Shown: piece by piece, positions 16,917 through 25,032 of the stretch
Numbering within the stretch: the stretch's first letter is position 1
Layout of the letters: the number at the start of each line of letters is the position of its first letter
NCBI GenBank assembly: GCA_024278275.1
Contig: JAJRTN010000032.1
Location: forward strand, 31,154 to 95,153
Direction of reading: 5' to 3'
DNA: 64,000 nt
Source of the DNA: Candidatus Hydrogenedentota bacterium
GTDB lineage: Bacteria; Hydrogenedentota; Hydrogenedentia; Hydrogenedentales; JAJRTN01
Program-made: the position numbers and the translations under genes
Notes under the pieces: model-generated
Seen by the model: only the letters and a program-made list of their open reading frames with translations
What the model was told of the DNA's origin: nothing
The model's database searches: none

Positions 16917-17965
16917 GAGGCACTCCTCCCGGTGGACGTTTCCCCGGCGACGGTCTCCCGCTGTTTCGCCCGTCCCAGCCGGTACGCCAGGGCATCGTCG
17001 TTGCAGTGCGAAATGCAGAGGCCGCAATTGTCGCAATCCATGCCCATCCGGTTGATCATCGGGTTGAGACCAACCGGGCAGACCACGACGCACGCGGCGC
17101 AACGGGTACACTTTTCTTTCTTCAGTACGACACGGGCGGGCCGGGCAACGCCAATCAACCCGTAGAGCGCACCGCCGGGGCAGATATAGCGGCACCACCA
17201 GCGGCGTGACAGGGTCACCTCGAAAAGTGCTATCGCGAGAATCAGCAGGCTCATCCAGGTGAGACCGGACATCCAGGCGTTGAAGTGGCCATCCTCGGCG
17301 CCGTCGAATATCCCGAAGACCAGGTCATGGGCCTCCCGGCTGATGATGGCCGGCGGGTAGATGTAGCCAAATACCGGCGTTGCGAAGATGCACGCCAGAA
17401 CAAGTCCCGTAAAGAGGAGGGCGTACTTCGTCGTGCGAGAGAACTTGATATCGAGGGGAGGAAGCTCCAGGAGCTTGAGCACTCCCCGCAAACGGTCCGT
17501 GATTTCAAGGAAAAGGTTCATGGGGCACACCCAGGAACAGAACACGCGCCCCAACACGAGGGTCAGCAACACGGGCACGATGAGACTTATGACGAGCACC
17601 CGGGCAACTTTCTTGCCGGCCACCACGCTCTCCGCGCCTGCCAGCGGATCGGTCATGGAGAGGCCGGCAAGCTGAACCGACCACGGACCTCCGCGCAGAC
17701 TTTGGGTGTAGGAAAGTACCGCCTTTCGGTCACGAACCTTTTCCCCCGCACGTTCCTTTTCCCCCTTCGGCAGCGACCGGAAGGTTGCGTCCATGGCCTT
17801 CAGCGCGCGGCCCTGGACGGTGCCATCCCACTTCCTGATATTCTGGTCGAGTTCACGCGCCGCGAGGTAATTCCCATAGCGCGACACGGCGGGGATGGCC
17901 AGGAGCAGGGCCAGCGCGGTCATCTGCACAAGACGCCGGGCAATCTGGAGCTTTATTACGCGCAT
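16913..17965 (-). CDS. NapH/CcoG-like membrane ferredoxin
   Basis: This 350-residue membrane protein has an N-terminal anchor, an extracytoplasmic loop (about 35-110), then four to five helices carrying CSWVCPMN and CRYICPGGA, the NapH signature cysteines. The C-terminus has two [4Fe-4S] motifs (CTRCAACVVVCP and CDNCGLCISHC). NapH passes electrons from menaquinol toward periplasmic NapG in nitrate-reducing bacteria. Its start overlaps the previous NapG-like gene by 10 bases, and its stop overlaps the next ATG, so the genes are translated as a unit. The periplasmic loop is longer than I would expect for NapH. Confidence 0.88.
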   Translation of the reverse strand: MRVIKLQIARRLVQMTALALLLAIPAVSRYGNYLAARELDQNIRKWDGTVQGRALKAMDATFRSLPKGEKERAGEKVRDRKAVLSYTQSLRGGPWSVQLAGLSMTDPLAGAESVVAGKKVARVLVISLIVPVLLTLVLGRVFCSWVCPMNLFLEITDRLRGVLKLLELPPLDIKFSRTTKYALLFTGLVLACIFATPVFGYIYPPAIISREAHDLVFGIFDGAEDGHFNAWMSGLTWMSLLILAIALFEVTLSRRWWCRYICPGGALYGLIGVARPARVVLKKEKCTRCAACVVVCPVGLNPMINRMGMDCDNCGLCISHCNDDALAYRLGRAKQRETVAGETSTGRSAS

Positions 17966-18639
17966 GGTCTAACCCGCAATCCTCCTGATGCGCCGGACCA
18001 CCGGCGTGTACTGGTCACCTGGATGGCGCGAAGACCCTCCCGCTCGTCCACGATGCAAAACTCCTCGCAAAGCCCGCAGCCGGTACAGTGATCGGCATGG
18101 ATCTCCGGCGCATTGCGAATCCCCTGGGTAATCGCCTTGCCCCGAAGGGGACAGGCCGTGAAACATGCGCCGCAAACGCCCGTTCCCGCATGGGAGACGC
18201 AGAGCCGTTTGTCCACGACCGCAAGTCCCATGCGGGCGTCTTCCTTCTTTTCAAGGGGTTCAATGGCTCCCGTGGGACAAGCGTCCCCACAGGCCAGACA
18301 CAGGTTGCAGGCGCGGACAAGGGGAAATATACCGGGCGTGCCCTGGGAAGAGCCCGCTTCGGGACCGAAGAGCCGGATGGCCCCGGTTTCGCAGGCGTCG
18401 GCGCATCGCGTACAGCGGATGCAACGGGCAAGAAAACCGGGTTCATCAAGCGAGCCCGGCGGACGCAAAAGCCCCAATCCCCTTCTCATGCCGGCGGGCG
18501 CTTCATTGCCGCGACGCAGGGAACCGAAGCCGGCCAGCGCCGCGCCGCCAACGACCACGCTGAAAGCCACCGACACGGAGCGCGACATGAATCCGCTCCG
18601 GTCTTCTTCCATTTCGTCACGCAAAGGCGTACTTCCCAT
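17956..18639 (-). CDS. NapG-like polyferredoxin (second copy)
   Basis: This 227-residue protein carries four [4Fe-4S] cysteine sets: CIRCTRCADAC, CNLCLACGDAC, CVSHAGTGVCGACFTAC and CTGCGLCEEFC. This is the NapG/MauM arrangement. The N-terminal hydrophobic stretch (VSVAFSVVVGGAALAGF) lacks a twin-arginine pair, unlike the other copy, so it may be a membrane-anchored or Sec-type protein. The ATG at 18639 has a poor ribosome site; an ATG 17 codons downstream follows GGAGCGG and is an alternative. The adjacent NapH-like partner overlaps its end. Confidence 0.85.
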   Translation of the reverse strand: MGSTPLRDEMEEDRSGFMSRSVSVAFSVVVGGAALAGFGSLRRGNEAPAGMRRGLGLLRPPGSLDEPGFLARCIRCTRCADACETGAIRLFGPEAGSSQGTPGIFPLVRACNLCLACGDACPTGAIEPLEKKEDARMGLAVVDKRLCVSHAGTGVCGACFTACPLRGKAITQGIRNAPEIHADHCTGCGLCEEFCIVDEREGLRAIQVTSTRRWSGASGGLRVRPCA

Positions 18640-18645
18640 CCAACG

Positions 18646-18888
18646 CTACAGCGCGGTCTCGTGCATGTAGGCACTGCGGAGCCGTTTCAGAAGACGTCCC
18701 TTAACCGGTGAGGTGTCGCCCGAACAACGGTTGTCGAGGACACTACGGATCGCGTCCTCCGTGAGACGTCTGGCCCGGACACGATTCCCGGTGAACTTCA
18801 TGGCCACGCCAAAAAGCATTCCGGCGTATTTCGAAACCTCATGCTCCATCGCCACCACCGGCTCATGGGGATGCCCTGTTGCATTCAT
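18646..18888 (-). CDS. Very short sigma-70 region-2-like protein
   Basis: This 80-residue protein lies between two NapG-like genes with gaps of only 13 and 6 bases. Residues 18-50 (YAGMLFGVAMKFTGNRVRARRLTEDAIRSVL) follow the pattern of ECF sigma-factor region 2 (aliphatic helix, tGN, A-L-T-E-D). There is no region 4. The C-terminus is basic. It could be a regulatory remnant, an anti-sigma-like decoy or a Nap maturation protein that only resembles a sigma factor. The usual NapD chaperone is missing from the operon, but this sequence does not look like NapD. Function unknown. Confidence 0.6.
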   Translation of the reverse strand: MNATGHPHEPVVAMEHEVSKYAGMLFGVAMKFTGNRVRARRLTEDAIRSVLDNRCSGDTSPVKGRLLKRLRSAYMHETAL

Positions 18889-18901
18889 GCCGGTCGTTTC
18901 C

Positions 18902-19597
18902 TCATTCCTTTTGGCCCCGTTCCGGGACTACCGTTTCCGCCCTGGTCGCCTGGTGCCTCGGGCGTATGTGAATCGCCTGGGGATAACGGACACAGGCCCG
19001 TTCGCAGAGGCCGCAGCCGACACATGCGGAAGCATCGACCATTGGTTTTTCCCACAGACCCGCCTTGAGCGCCAAACCTTCGAATGGGCACGCCCGAACG
19101 CAGACCCCGCACGACGCGCCGTTGTAGGAATAGCAGAGGTTCAAATCCACCTCGGCTGTTCCCATCTTCACATGGGCCCGGATGCTGTCGTTGTCTTTTC
19201 GCGTTGCCTGCAACGCTCCCGAAGGACACGACGCGGTGCAAAGCAAATGTTCTCCGGGAATGCCGTTGCACAACATGCAGGCCTGCTTTCGGGGGAAGAT
19301 GACCGGGGTGCCCAACTGTCCTCGTCCCGGGCGCATGGCCAGGTCCTTGCCCGACGCTTCGGTGAAAGCCACGATGCACCGGTTGGGGCAGGCGTCGGCG
19401 CAACGCCCACAACGGATGCACGTTGCGAGGAAGTCTCCTTCCAGCAGTGCGCCCGGTGGGCGGATGCAGGGCTCCGCCGCGACGGTACCCATGCCACCCA
19501 GCGTCATGCCTCCCGCCGATACGCCCACCACGGAAAGCAATCCGGCGGCGCATTGGCGAAGGAACTTGCGTCGGCTCTTTGTGGTCGTCTTCGTCAA
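18902..19597 (-). CDS. NapG-like Tat-exported polyferredoxin (first copy)
   Basis: The 231-residue protein begins with a twin-arginine signal (SRRKFLRQCAAGLL), so it is probably folded before export. Four cysteine groups follow: CIRCGRCADACPNRC, CMLCN with LCTASCP, CYSYNGASCGVCVRAC, and CVGCGLCERAC. It resembles NapG, the periplasmic ferredoxin that relays electrons to NapA together with NapH. It starts 3 bases after the napA stop. Two NapG-like copies but a single simple NapH-like gene (plus the YHS-NapH fusion) suggest two parallel or serial relay pairs. Confidence 0.88.
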   Translation of the reverse strand: MTKTTTKSRRKFLRQCAAGLLSVVGVSAGGMTLGGMGTVAAEPCIRPPGALLEGDFLATCIRCGRCADACPNRCIVAFTEASGKDLAMRPGRGQLGTPVIFPRKQACMLCNGIPGEHLLCTASCPSGALQATRKDNDSIRAHVKMGTAEVDLNLCYSYNGASCGVCVRACPFEGLALKAGLWEKPMVDASACVGCGLCERACVRYPQAIHIRPRHQATRAETVVPERGQKE

Positions 19598-19600
19598 GGT

Positions 19601-22327
19601 TTATGTTATCCGTTCGATCCGCGCCGCGCTCTTCTTGTAATCCGCCTGGCCTGAAACCGGGTCCCAGGCGCGGTGGCTTACGGCGTTTACCAGCCACTTG
19701 TTCGTTTTCGGGTCCGCGCTGTCGGCAACCGACAGGTTCCATGGGCTGAAAAGGTAGCCCTCGGGCACCTCGTTGCGCGCCGGGCGTACCGTGGAATGGG
19801 TTCCGACGGAGAGCCGCGCTTCATAACTTGAACGTCGGGTCACCACGCGCACTTTTTCGCCATCTTCCAGTCCGAGCCGTTCGGCATCCTTTTCGTGGAT
19901 TTCCACGTATTGCTCGGGAACCAGCTTGCGCGTGGTCGCGCCACGAATGGTCTTGGCCGTGTGGAAGTGTTCGTAGACGATGCCCAGCCCGAGCCAGAAG
20001 GGGTAAACGTCTTCCCTCTTGGCGTCTTCCAGGGTTTTCGAGTGGTCATCATAGAAGTCGAGATCAGGCAATTCGGGCGTCAGGGCCAAGTCACGGGCCC
20101 TGATGATGATGTTCTGGTTCTGATAGAGCCATGGTCCTTCACCGACCTTCGCGCCGAACTGGCGCAAGTCCTTCGTGACGGCCTTGATGTTCTTGCCGTT
20201 GACACCGTAATCCTGTTCGCACAGCTTGAAATGGGCCTTGCCGTCGGCATGGCGGAAATTGGCGTAGGGCTGATTCTTCCATTTCTCCTGGTGCATGTAG
20301 CGCCGCTTCGTTCCGCCTTTTTTGGCGATCTCATAGGTGGGGGCCGGCCACTGGACGCCCCGAAGCTGGCGAAGCTGGTCGTAAAGACCGATACCGTCAC
20401 GGTCGCGCACCTCCAACATCCCCGTCATGTCGGCGTCGGATCCCTTGGAGGCTTTCACAATGTCCTCGAAAACTTCTTCGGGATCATAGAACTTCTGTCC
20501 ATAGGCGTTGGTGATCTTTTTCTTGTAGGGAATGATCTTGTCCATATCCAAACCGAGCTTGCGCCCGATGGAGATGCACTTGTCGATGGCCAGGTCCATG
20601 TCGGGAACAGCCTCGGTGAGCACCTCGTCCCGTTCGTTGCGGCCCACACCGACCCCGTCGCAGACATAAACACGGCGCTCGGACTGGATGTAGGTGCCCC
20701 CCGTCCACTCGCCCCAGGTGATGGCCGGGAAAATAACGTCGCCGTACAGCAGGTTGGGGGCGTGACGGTAGATTTCCTGGACAACGCAGAACATCTTCGT
20801 CAGGGCGGGGCGAACCAGGGTGTGGACATCGGGAAGGTGTACGTGAGTGGTGTACATCCAGAACATGGCCTTGAGATCATCGTTGCACGCCCGCTCCATC
20901 ATGCCTATGGCCATGGGGTTGCTCTGCGTGAGGGTCTGTTCGAGACGCCCGGGGTCAAGACGCCAGCACTTGGAAATCCACTCCCGCCAGCTGTCGTTTT
21001 TCAGGGGCTGGTTGAACGGAAGGCGCCCGGTCAGTCCGCCCATGAGGCGTTCGCTCATGGCATTGGGCTGGCCGGTTTGCGAGTGGGTGCCGCAGCCGAC
21101 ACGGCCCACGTTGCCCGTGAGCAGGTGGAGGTTGATGATGGAGATCGTGTTGTGCTGGCCGTGGAGCATCTGGTTGTAACCGATTCCCCAGTAGGTGAGC
21201 ACGCCGCCCTTGCCGGTCTTGCGCCCCTTGATCGAGGCCGCGGCCCAATGGGCTGCCACCTGCTCGATTTCCTCCACCGTAACCCGGTGGCGGTCCAGCA
21301 ACTGGTTGCGTTCGATGACCTGTTGGGGAGAATAGCGCGCCTTGACACCCTCCACGTATTCCCGCCAGCCCTTGGTGTTCTTCTCCAGCCATTCTTCGGG
21401 CATGACCGCTTCGGGGTACTTGGTGAGGATGACATGGGCAATGGCGTTGAGGTAGGAAATATCCCCGTTGAGGGTGGGGAAGTGGTAGGAGTTGCGTGGG
21501 TTGATGCTGGCCAGGCCCTGCACGGTGCCGGTGGTTCGCGGATCGGAAACCAGTGTGGGGATATCCTTCAACTTTTTGTGATCCGCCACGCGCCAGAAAA
21601 GAACCGGGTGCGACTCGCGGGCGTTGTGGCCCCAGAAGGTGATCATGTCCGCGTCCACGATGTCTTCGTAGCTCGTGGGAGGCGCGTCCGAACCATAGGA
21701 GGCGAAGTAGCCTGTCACGGCCGAGGTCATGCACATGCGCGCGTTGGCCTCGATGGAATTGGACTGGAGAATCCCTTTCAGCAGCAGATTCTCGATCCAC
21801 TGGGTCTCCATGGTGAGCTGGCCCGATCCGCTCAGCCCCACCGCGTTGCCGCCAAACTTCTTGGCCACATTCGCAATCTTCTCGGCCACCAACTCCTCGG
21901 CTTCATCGTAGGGCATTTCGTCGAACACATCATCGTCGAAGCGTCCTTTCGTCGCGGACACGTGGCCCGTGATCGGGTCCGACATGTCCTTGCGGACGAG
22001 TACGCGCTTCATGCGGTCTTTGTAGATCGGCTCGTCGGCGTTGAGCCCCTTGATGCACTGCACGCCGAGATTGGTGGGATGCAGTTTGTCGGGGATCATG
22101 CCCACGATGCGGTCGCCCTCGCACTTTATCAGCGTGCCGCAGCCCACCCCGCAATAGGGGCACGCCGACTGGAGCGTGCGCCGGGCGCCGGGCGCGCCCG
22201 CGGGCAAGGTGTCGGCATGGGCGAACTCACCCGGGAACATGGGAAACGCCGAAGCCGCGGTCGTGACGCCGCCCGTCCAACGCAAGAAGTCCCGCCGGTT
22301 CATCACGGGCTTGGTCAGTTTTTTCAT
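19601..22327 (-). CDS. napA: NapA-type periplasmic molybdopterin oxidoreductase (probable nitrate reductase)
   Basis: The 908-residue catalytic subunit starts at the ATG at 22327, which overlaps the cytochrome stop and follows AGGGAGA. A Tat signal (NRRDFLRWTGG, residues 10-20) directs export. The [4Fe-4S] motif CPYCGVGCG plus a downstream Cys in GVQCIKG gives ligands near 56, 59, 63 and 91. The NapA-like ANARMCMTSAV holds the molybdenum Cys near 199. The C-terminus ends in DYKKSAARIERI, like the NapA end. Nitrate is the expected substrate, but selenate, arsenate or other oxyanions cannot be excluded. NapB, NapC and NapD are not encoded nearby; electrons probably arrive from the decaheme protein or the NapG-like proteins. 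Confidence 0.88.
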   Translation of the reverse strand: MKKLTKPVMNRRDFLRWTGGVTTAASAFPMFPGEFAHADTLPAGAPGARRTLQSACPYCGVGCGTLIKCEGDRIVGMIPDKLHPTNLGVQCIKGLNADEPIYKDRMKRVLVRKDMSDPITGHVSATKGRFDDDVFDEMPYDEAEELVAEKIANVAKKFGGNAVGLSGSGQLTMETQWIENLLLKGILQSNSIEANARMCMTSAVTGYFASYGSDAPPTSYEDIVDADMITFWGHNARESHPVLFWRVADHKKLKDIPTLVSDPRTTGTVQGLASINPRNSYHFPTLNGDISYLNAIAHVILTKYPEAVMPEEWLEKNTKGWREYVEGVKARYSPQQVIERNQLLDRHRVTVEEIEQVAAHWAAASIKGRKTGKGGVLTYWGIGYNQMLHGQHNTISIINLHLLTGNVGRVGCGTHSQTGQPNAMSERLMGGLTGRLPFNQPLKNDSWREWISKCWRLDPGRLEQTLTQSNPMAIGMMERACNDDLKAMFWMYTTHVHLPDVHTLVRPALTKMFCVVQEIYRHAPNLLYGDVIFPAITWGEWTGGTYIQSERRVYVCDGVGVGRNERDEVLTEAVPDMDLAIDKCISIGRKLGLDMDKIIPYKKKITNAYGQKFYDPEEVFEDIVKASKGSDADMTGMLEVRDRDGIGLYDQLRQLRGVQWPAPTYEIAKKGGTKRRYMHQEKWKNQPYANFRHADGKAHFKLCEQDYGVNGKNIKAVTKDLRQFGAKVGEGPWLYQNQNIIIRARDLALTPELPDLDFYDDHSKTLEDAKREDVYPFWLGLGIVYEHFHTAKTIRGATTRKLVPEQYVEIHEKDAERLGLEDGEKVRVVTRRSSYEARLSVGTHSTVRPARNEVPEGYLFSPWNLSVADSADPKTNKWLVNAVSHRAWDPVSGQADYKKSAARIERIT

Positions 22328-25017
22328 GGCTGCAATTCTCCCTTTGGCGCGTGGTTTTCCTGCCACGCTCTGATGAAAGATACGATGTCACTCATGGCAC
22401 CCACATCCAGGGATGCGATGCCCCCGGCCCCTTGGCCGAAGGGGCGCATGGGCGTATTGCTTCTTCCCCGCGCGATCGTGGCCAGCAGGAAACCGTCCGA
22501 GGCCGCGTTCAGGAAGTTCTGGTTATTGAGCGCGGGCGCGAAATAGTTCACGCCGTCTTCAACACCCTTTCCGTTCGGACCGTGACACCCGGCGCAGAAT
22601 TGCGCAAAGTTCCGTCCGCCCGAAATAATGGCTCGGTCGCTCATTTCGGCCACCGGCCGTGAATCGCGCCATGTGGAGGGCACGTCCCAGAGGCGCAGGT
22701 AGCCGATGACATCCTGCACCTGCTCCGGCGCGATCTGGCCGATGCCGTCCTGCCCGTGAATCATGGATCGCATGGGGGTTCCCGTGCGGCCCAGTACGAT
22801 GGTGGCCGCGAGGAAACCGTCCGATACGCTTGCAAGGAAGGTCGGATTGTTGAGCTGTGGCCCCGAGGCCCCTTCGCCGTTGACGCCGTGGCACCCCGCG
22901 CAACTTCCCCGGAAAACCCCTCCGCCCACCTTCGGGTCGCCCACGCCGCTTCGCAGGATCGGATGCTCGTCCCGTGATCCCAGGTAGCGGAGATAGGCTA
23001 TCACGTCGGCGATCTGCCCCGGTTTCAGGCGGGTGGGGCCTTGTTCGCGGTTCAGAAAACCTTTCATCGCCGTGCCCGAGCGGCCGTGGGCAATCCATCG
23101 ATAGAGCGTGTCATCGGAAACGGCGCTCAGGAAAGCGGGATTGGCCAACTGCGGCCCCACGCCGCCCCGGCCTTCTTCCCCGTGGCAGCCCACGCAGGAA
23201 ACCTTGTAGTGGACCTCGCCCAGCGCGTAGTCGCCCGTACCCGGGAAAGCCGCGAAGGCCGCCGTGCCGAGGGTCTGCCAGCTTCGCAGGTAACGGATGA
23301 TTGACGCAATCTGTTGCGCCGAAAACTGTTTCCATGCGGGCATCGCCGTTGTTGGCCGTCCTTCCGTGATGGACCGGAAAAGAAACTCGTCATCCACCAC
23401 CGAGAGCAGATCGGGGCTTCGGAGGCTGAGGCCAATGCCGCCTTCGCCATTCCTTCCATGACAGCTGGCGCAGTTGCCCTGGTAAAGCACGCGGCCCACC
23501 CGTGCCTGTTCACGATAGGGAAGCGACCATGCGGCCTGGCGAACCTGCTCATAGGTGGGCGCCGTCTTCTGCCAACTGCGTATGTGGGCCAGGATGTCGC
23601 TCACCGCCTGCGCTGGCAGGTGTTTCCAGGAGGCCATGGCGGTGCCGGGGCGGCCCTGGATGATGGTCCGGGCCAGGAATTCGTCGGAGGCGATGGCAAG
23701 GAAGGTGGGGGAGTTCAGGGTGTTGCCGATACCGCCTTCACCCTTCGTACCATGGCAGTTCGCGCAAAGTCCCCGGTAGTAAGCCTTGCCCACGACCGCG
23801 TTGCCGGCACGGGCGCCGACCCGGGCGGGATTGGCGCCCTTCTTTTCCCACCCGCGAATGTATTCGACGATCCTGTCGATCTCCCCATTGCCGAGGTTCC
23901 CCGCCTCCGGTCCCCAACCCGGCATGTTCGTGCCCTTCCGTCCGCTGCGGATTATCGACCGGTAGTAATCGTCACTGGCCACTGCCAGCGAATCCCGGTT
24001 ATTAAGCGCGGGCGTGCGGATACCGGGGACTTCACTCGCTTCCCCGTTGGCGCCGTGACAGGAGGAACAGAGCATACCGTAAAGCGCTTCCCCCGACGGG
24101 GGGGCGGGAGGGGCGCGGTTGGGATCGACGGGGGGGCGGTAGGCGGCCGGCACCGCGCTGCGGCGCAGCGACAGCACGTAGGCGGTGAGGGCGTCGGCCT
24201 GTGATTCATCCAGCCCCATGTCCGGCATGACCGTGGTGGGACTGATTTCCCTGGGCGACAGGAAATGCTTGCGAAGCCAATAGGTTACTTCCCGGGGTTC
24301 GTCTTTTCCAAAATGGGTGAAATCGAAACCGTGCTTGGTCTTGTCGCCCACATAGGTGATGTCGGGGCCGAGCAAACCGCCCCGTCCGTTCAGCTTGTGA
24401 CAGCCCAGGCAGCCTTTTTCCTCAACCAGTTGCTTGCCCTGAATCAGGAGCAACGCGCCTTTGCCGGGTGTTTCCCCGCCGGACCTGGCAAGCAGGGCCT
24501 CCGCTCCGTAAAGCGACTCATCATCATGGCAACGGCCACAGGCCGCGAAAAGATACTCCCGGCCCAGCATGGGGTAGGGCCAGTGCTCCACATGCCCGTG
24601 GGCCTCTTCCTTATCCGTGGCGCGGCCTTGGCCCTGGTGGCACACGGTGCAGCCGAAACGCTCGGGCGGATGGTCGTTGAGCAGGTTTCCCGGATGGGTT
24701 CGGAAGGGAATCTCCTGGTCCGTCATACGCGGGTCGTCCAGCCCCACGTGACACGTAATACACCGGTCCACCGTGTTCAGCTCAGGCACCACGTTGTGGT
24801 CGATACCCACCTCGAACTGGGCGGCCACGGTCCGACCGAAATCATCGGTGGCCTTGGCCTCAAGAATCTTGGCGTATTGCAATCGCAGGGAACGCCACTC
24901 CACGAAGACATTTTCCTTGAGCGCCGAGGCGATTAGAAGCACCAAGGTCGCCAGGCTGACGATCAGCAGGGCCCACTTAATGCGTTTGTCCAAGCGCTCT
25001 ATTTTATTCTCAGGCAT
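22324..25017 (-). CDS. Membrane-anchored decaheme c-type cytochrome with six tandem mono-heme domains
   Basis: The 897-residue protein has one N-terminal transmembrane helix (KWALLIVSLATLVLLIAS), and the rest is periplasmic. Ten CxxCH heme sites are visible: CITCH, CTVCH, CGRCH, CLGCH, then six repeated domains with CSSCH, CANCH, CASCH, CVGCH, CAGCH and CAGCH. Each repeat is about 95-100 residues and carries a GTxM or TxM heme-ligand motif after a FLxxxSDxFL segment. The first four hemes form a distinct N-terminal module. The gene sits between cytochrome b and napA with short or overlapping junctions, so it probably carries electrons from the Rieske/cytochrome b pair to the molybdoenzyme in place of cytochrome c1, NapC and NapB. 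Confidence 0.9.
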   Translation of the reverse strand: MPENKIERLDKRIKWALLIVSLATLVLLIASALKENVFVEWRSLRLQYAKILEAKATDDFGRTVAAQFEVGIDHNVVPELNTVDRCITCHVGLDDPRMTDQEIPFRTHPGNLLNDHPPERFGCTVCHQGQGRATDKEEAHGHVEHWPYPMLGREYLFAACGRCHDDESLYGAEALLARSGGETPGKGALLLIQGKQLVEEKGCLGCHKLNGRGGLLGPDITYVGDKTKHGFDFTHFGKDEPREVTYWLRKHFLSPREISPTTVMPDMGLDESQADALTAYVLSLRRSAVPAAYRPPVDPNRAPPAPPSGEALYGMLCSSCHGANGEASEVPGIRTPALNNRDSLAVASDDYYRSIIRSGRKGTNMPGWGPEAGNLGNGEIDRIVEYIRGWEKKGANPARVGARAGNAVVGKAYYRGLCANCHGTKGEGGIGNTLNSPTFLAIASDEFLARTIIQGRPGTAMASWKHLPAQAVSDILAHIRSWQKTAPTYEQVRQAAWSLPYREQARVGRVLYQGNCASCHGRNGEGGIGLSLRSPDLLSVVDDEFLFRSITEGRPTTAMPAWKQFSAQQIASIIRYLRSWQTLGTAAFAAFPGTGDYALGEVHYKVSCVGCHGEEGRGGVGPQLANPAFLSAVSDDTLYRWIAHGRSGTAMKGFLNREQGPTRLKPGQIADVIAYLRYLGSRDEHPILRSGVGDPKVGGGVFRGSCAGCHGVNGEGASGPQLNNPTFLASVSDGFLAATIVLGRTGTPMRSMIHGQDGIGQIAPEQVQDVIGYLRLWDVPSTWRDSRPVAEMSDRAIISGGRNFAQFCAGCHGPNGKGVEDGVNYFAPALNNQNFLNAASDGFLLATIARGRSNTPMRPFGQGAGGIASLDVGAMSDIVSFIRAWQENHAPKGELQP

Positions 25018-25032
25018 GCTCCGCACTCCGTA

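Noticed and set aside
19895..22546. 883-codon plus-strand frame
   Set aside because: Antisense of napA; the minus strand has clear Mo and Fe-S motifs.
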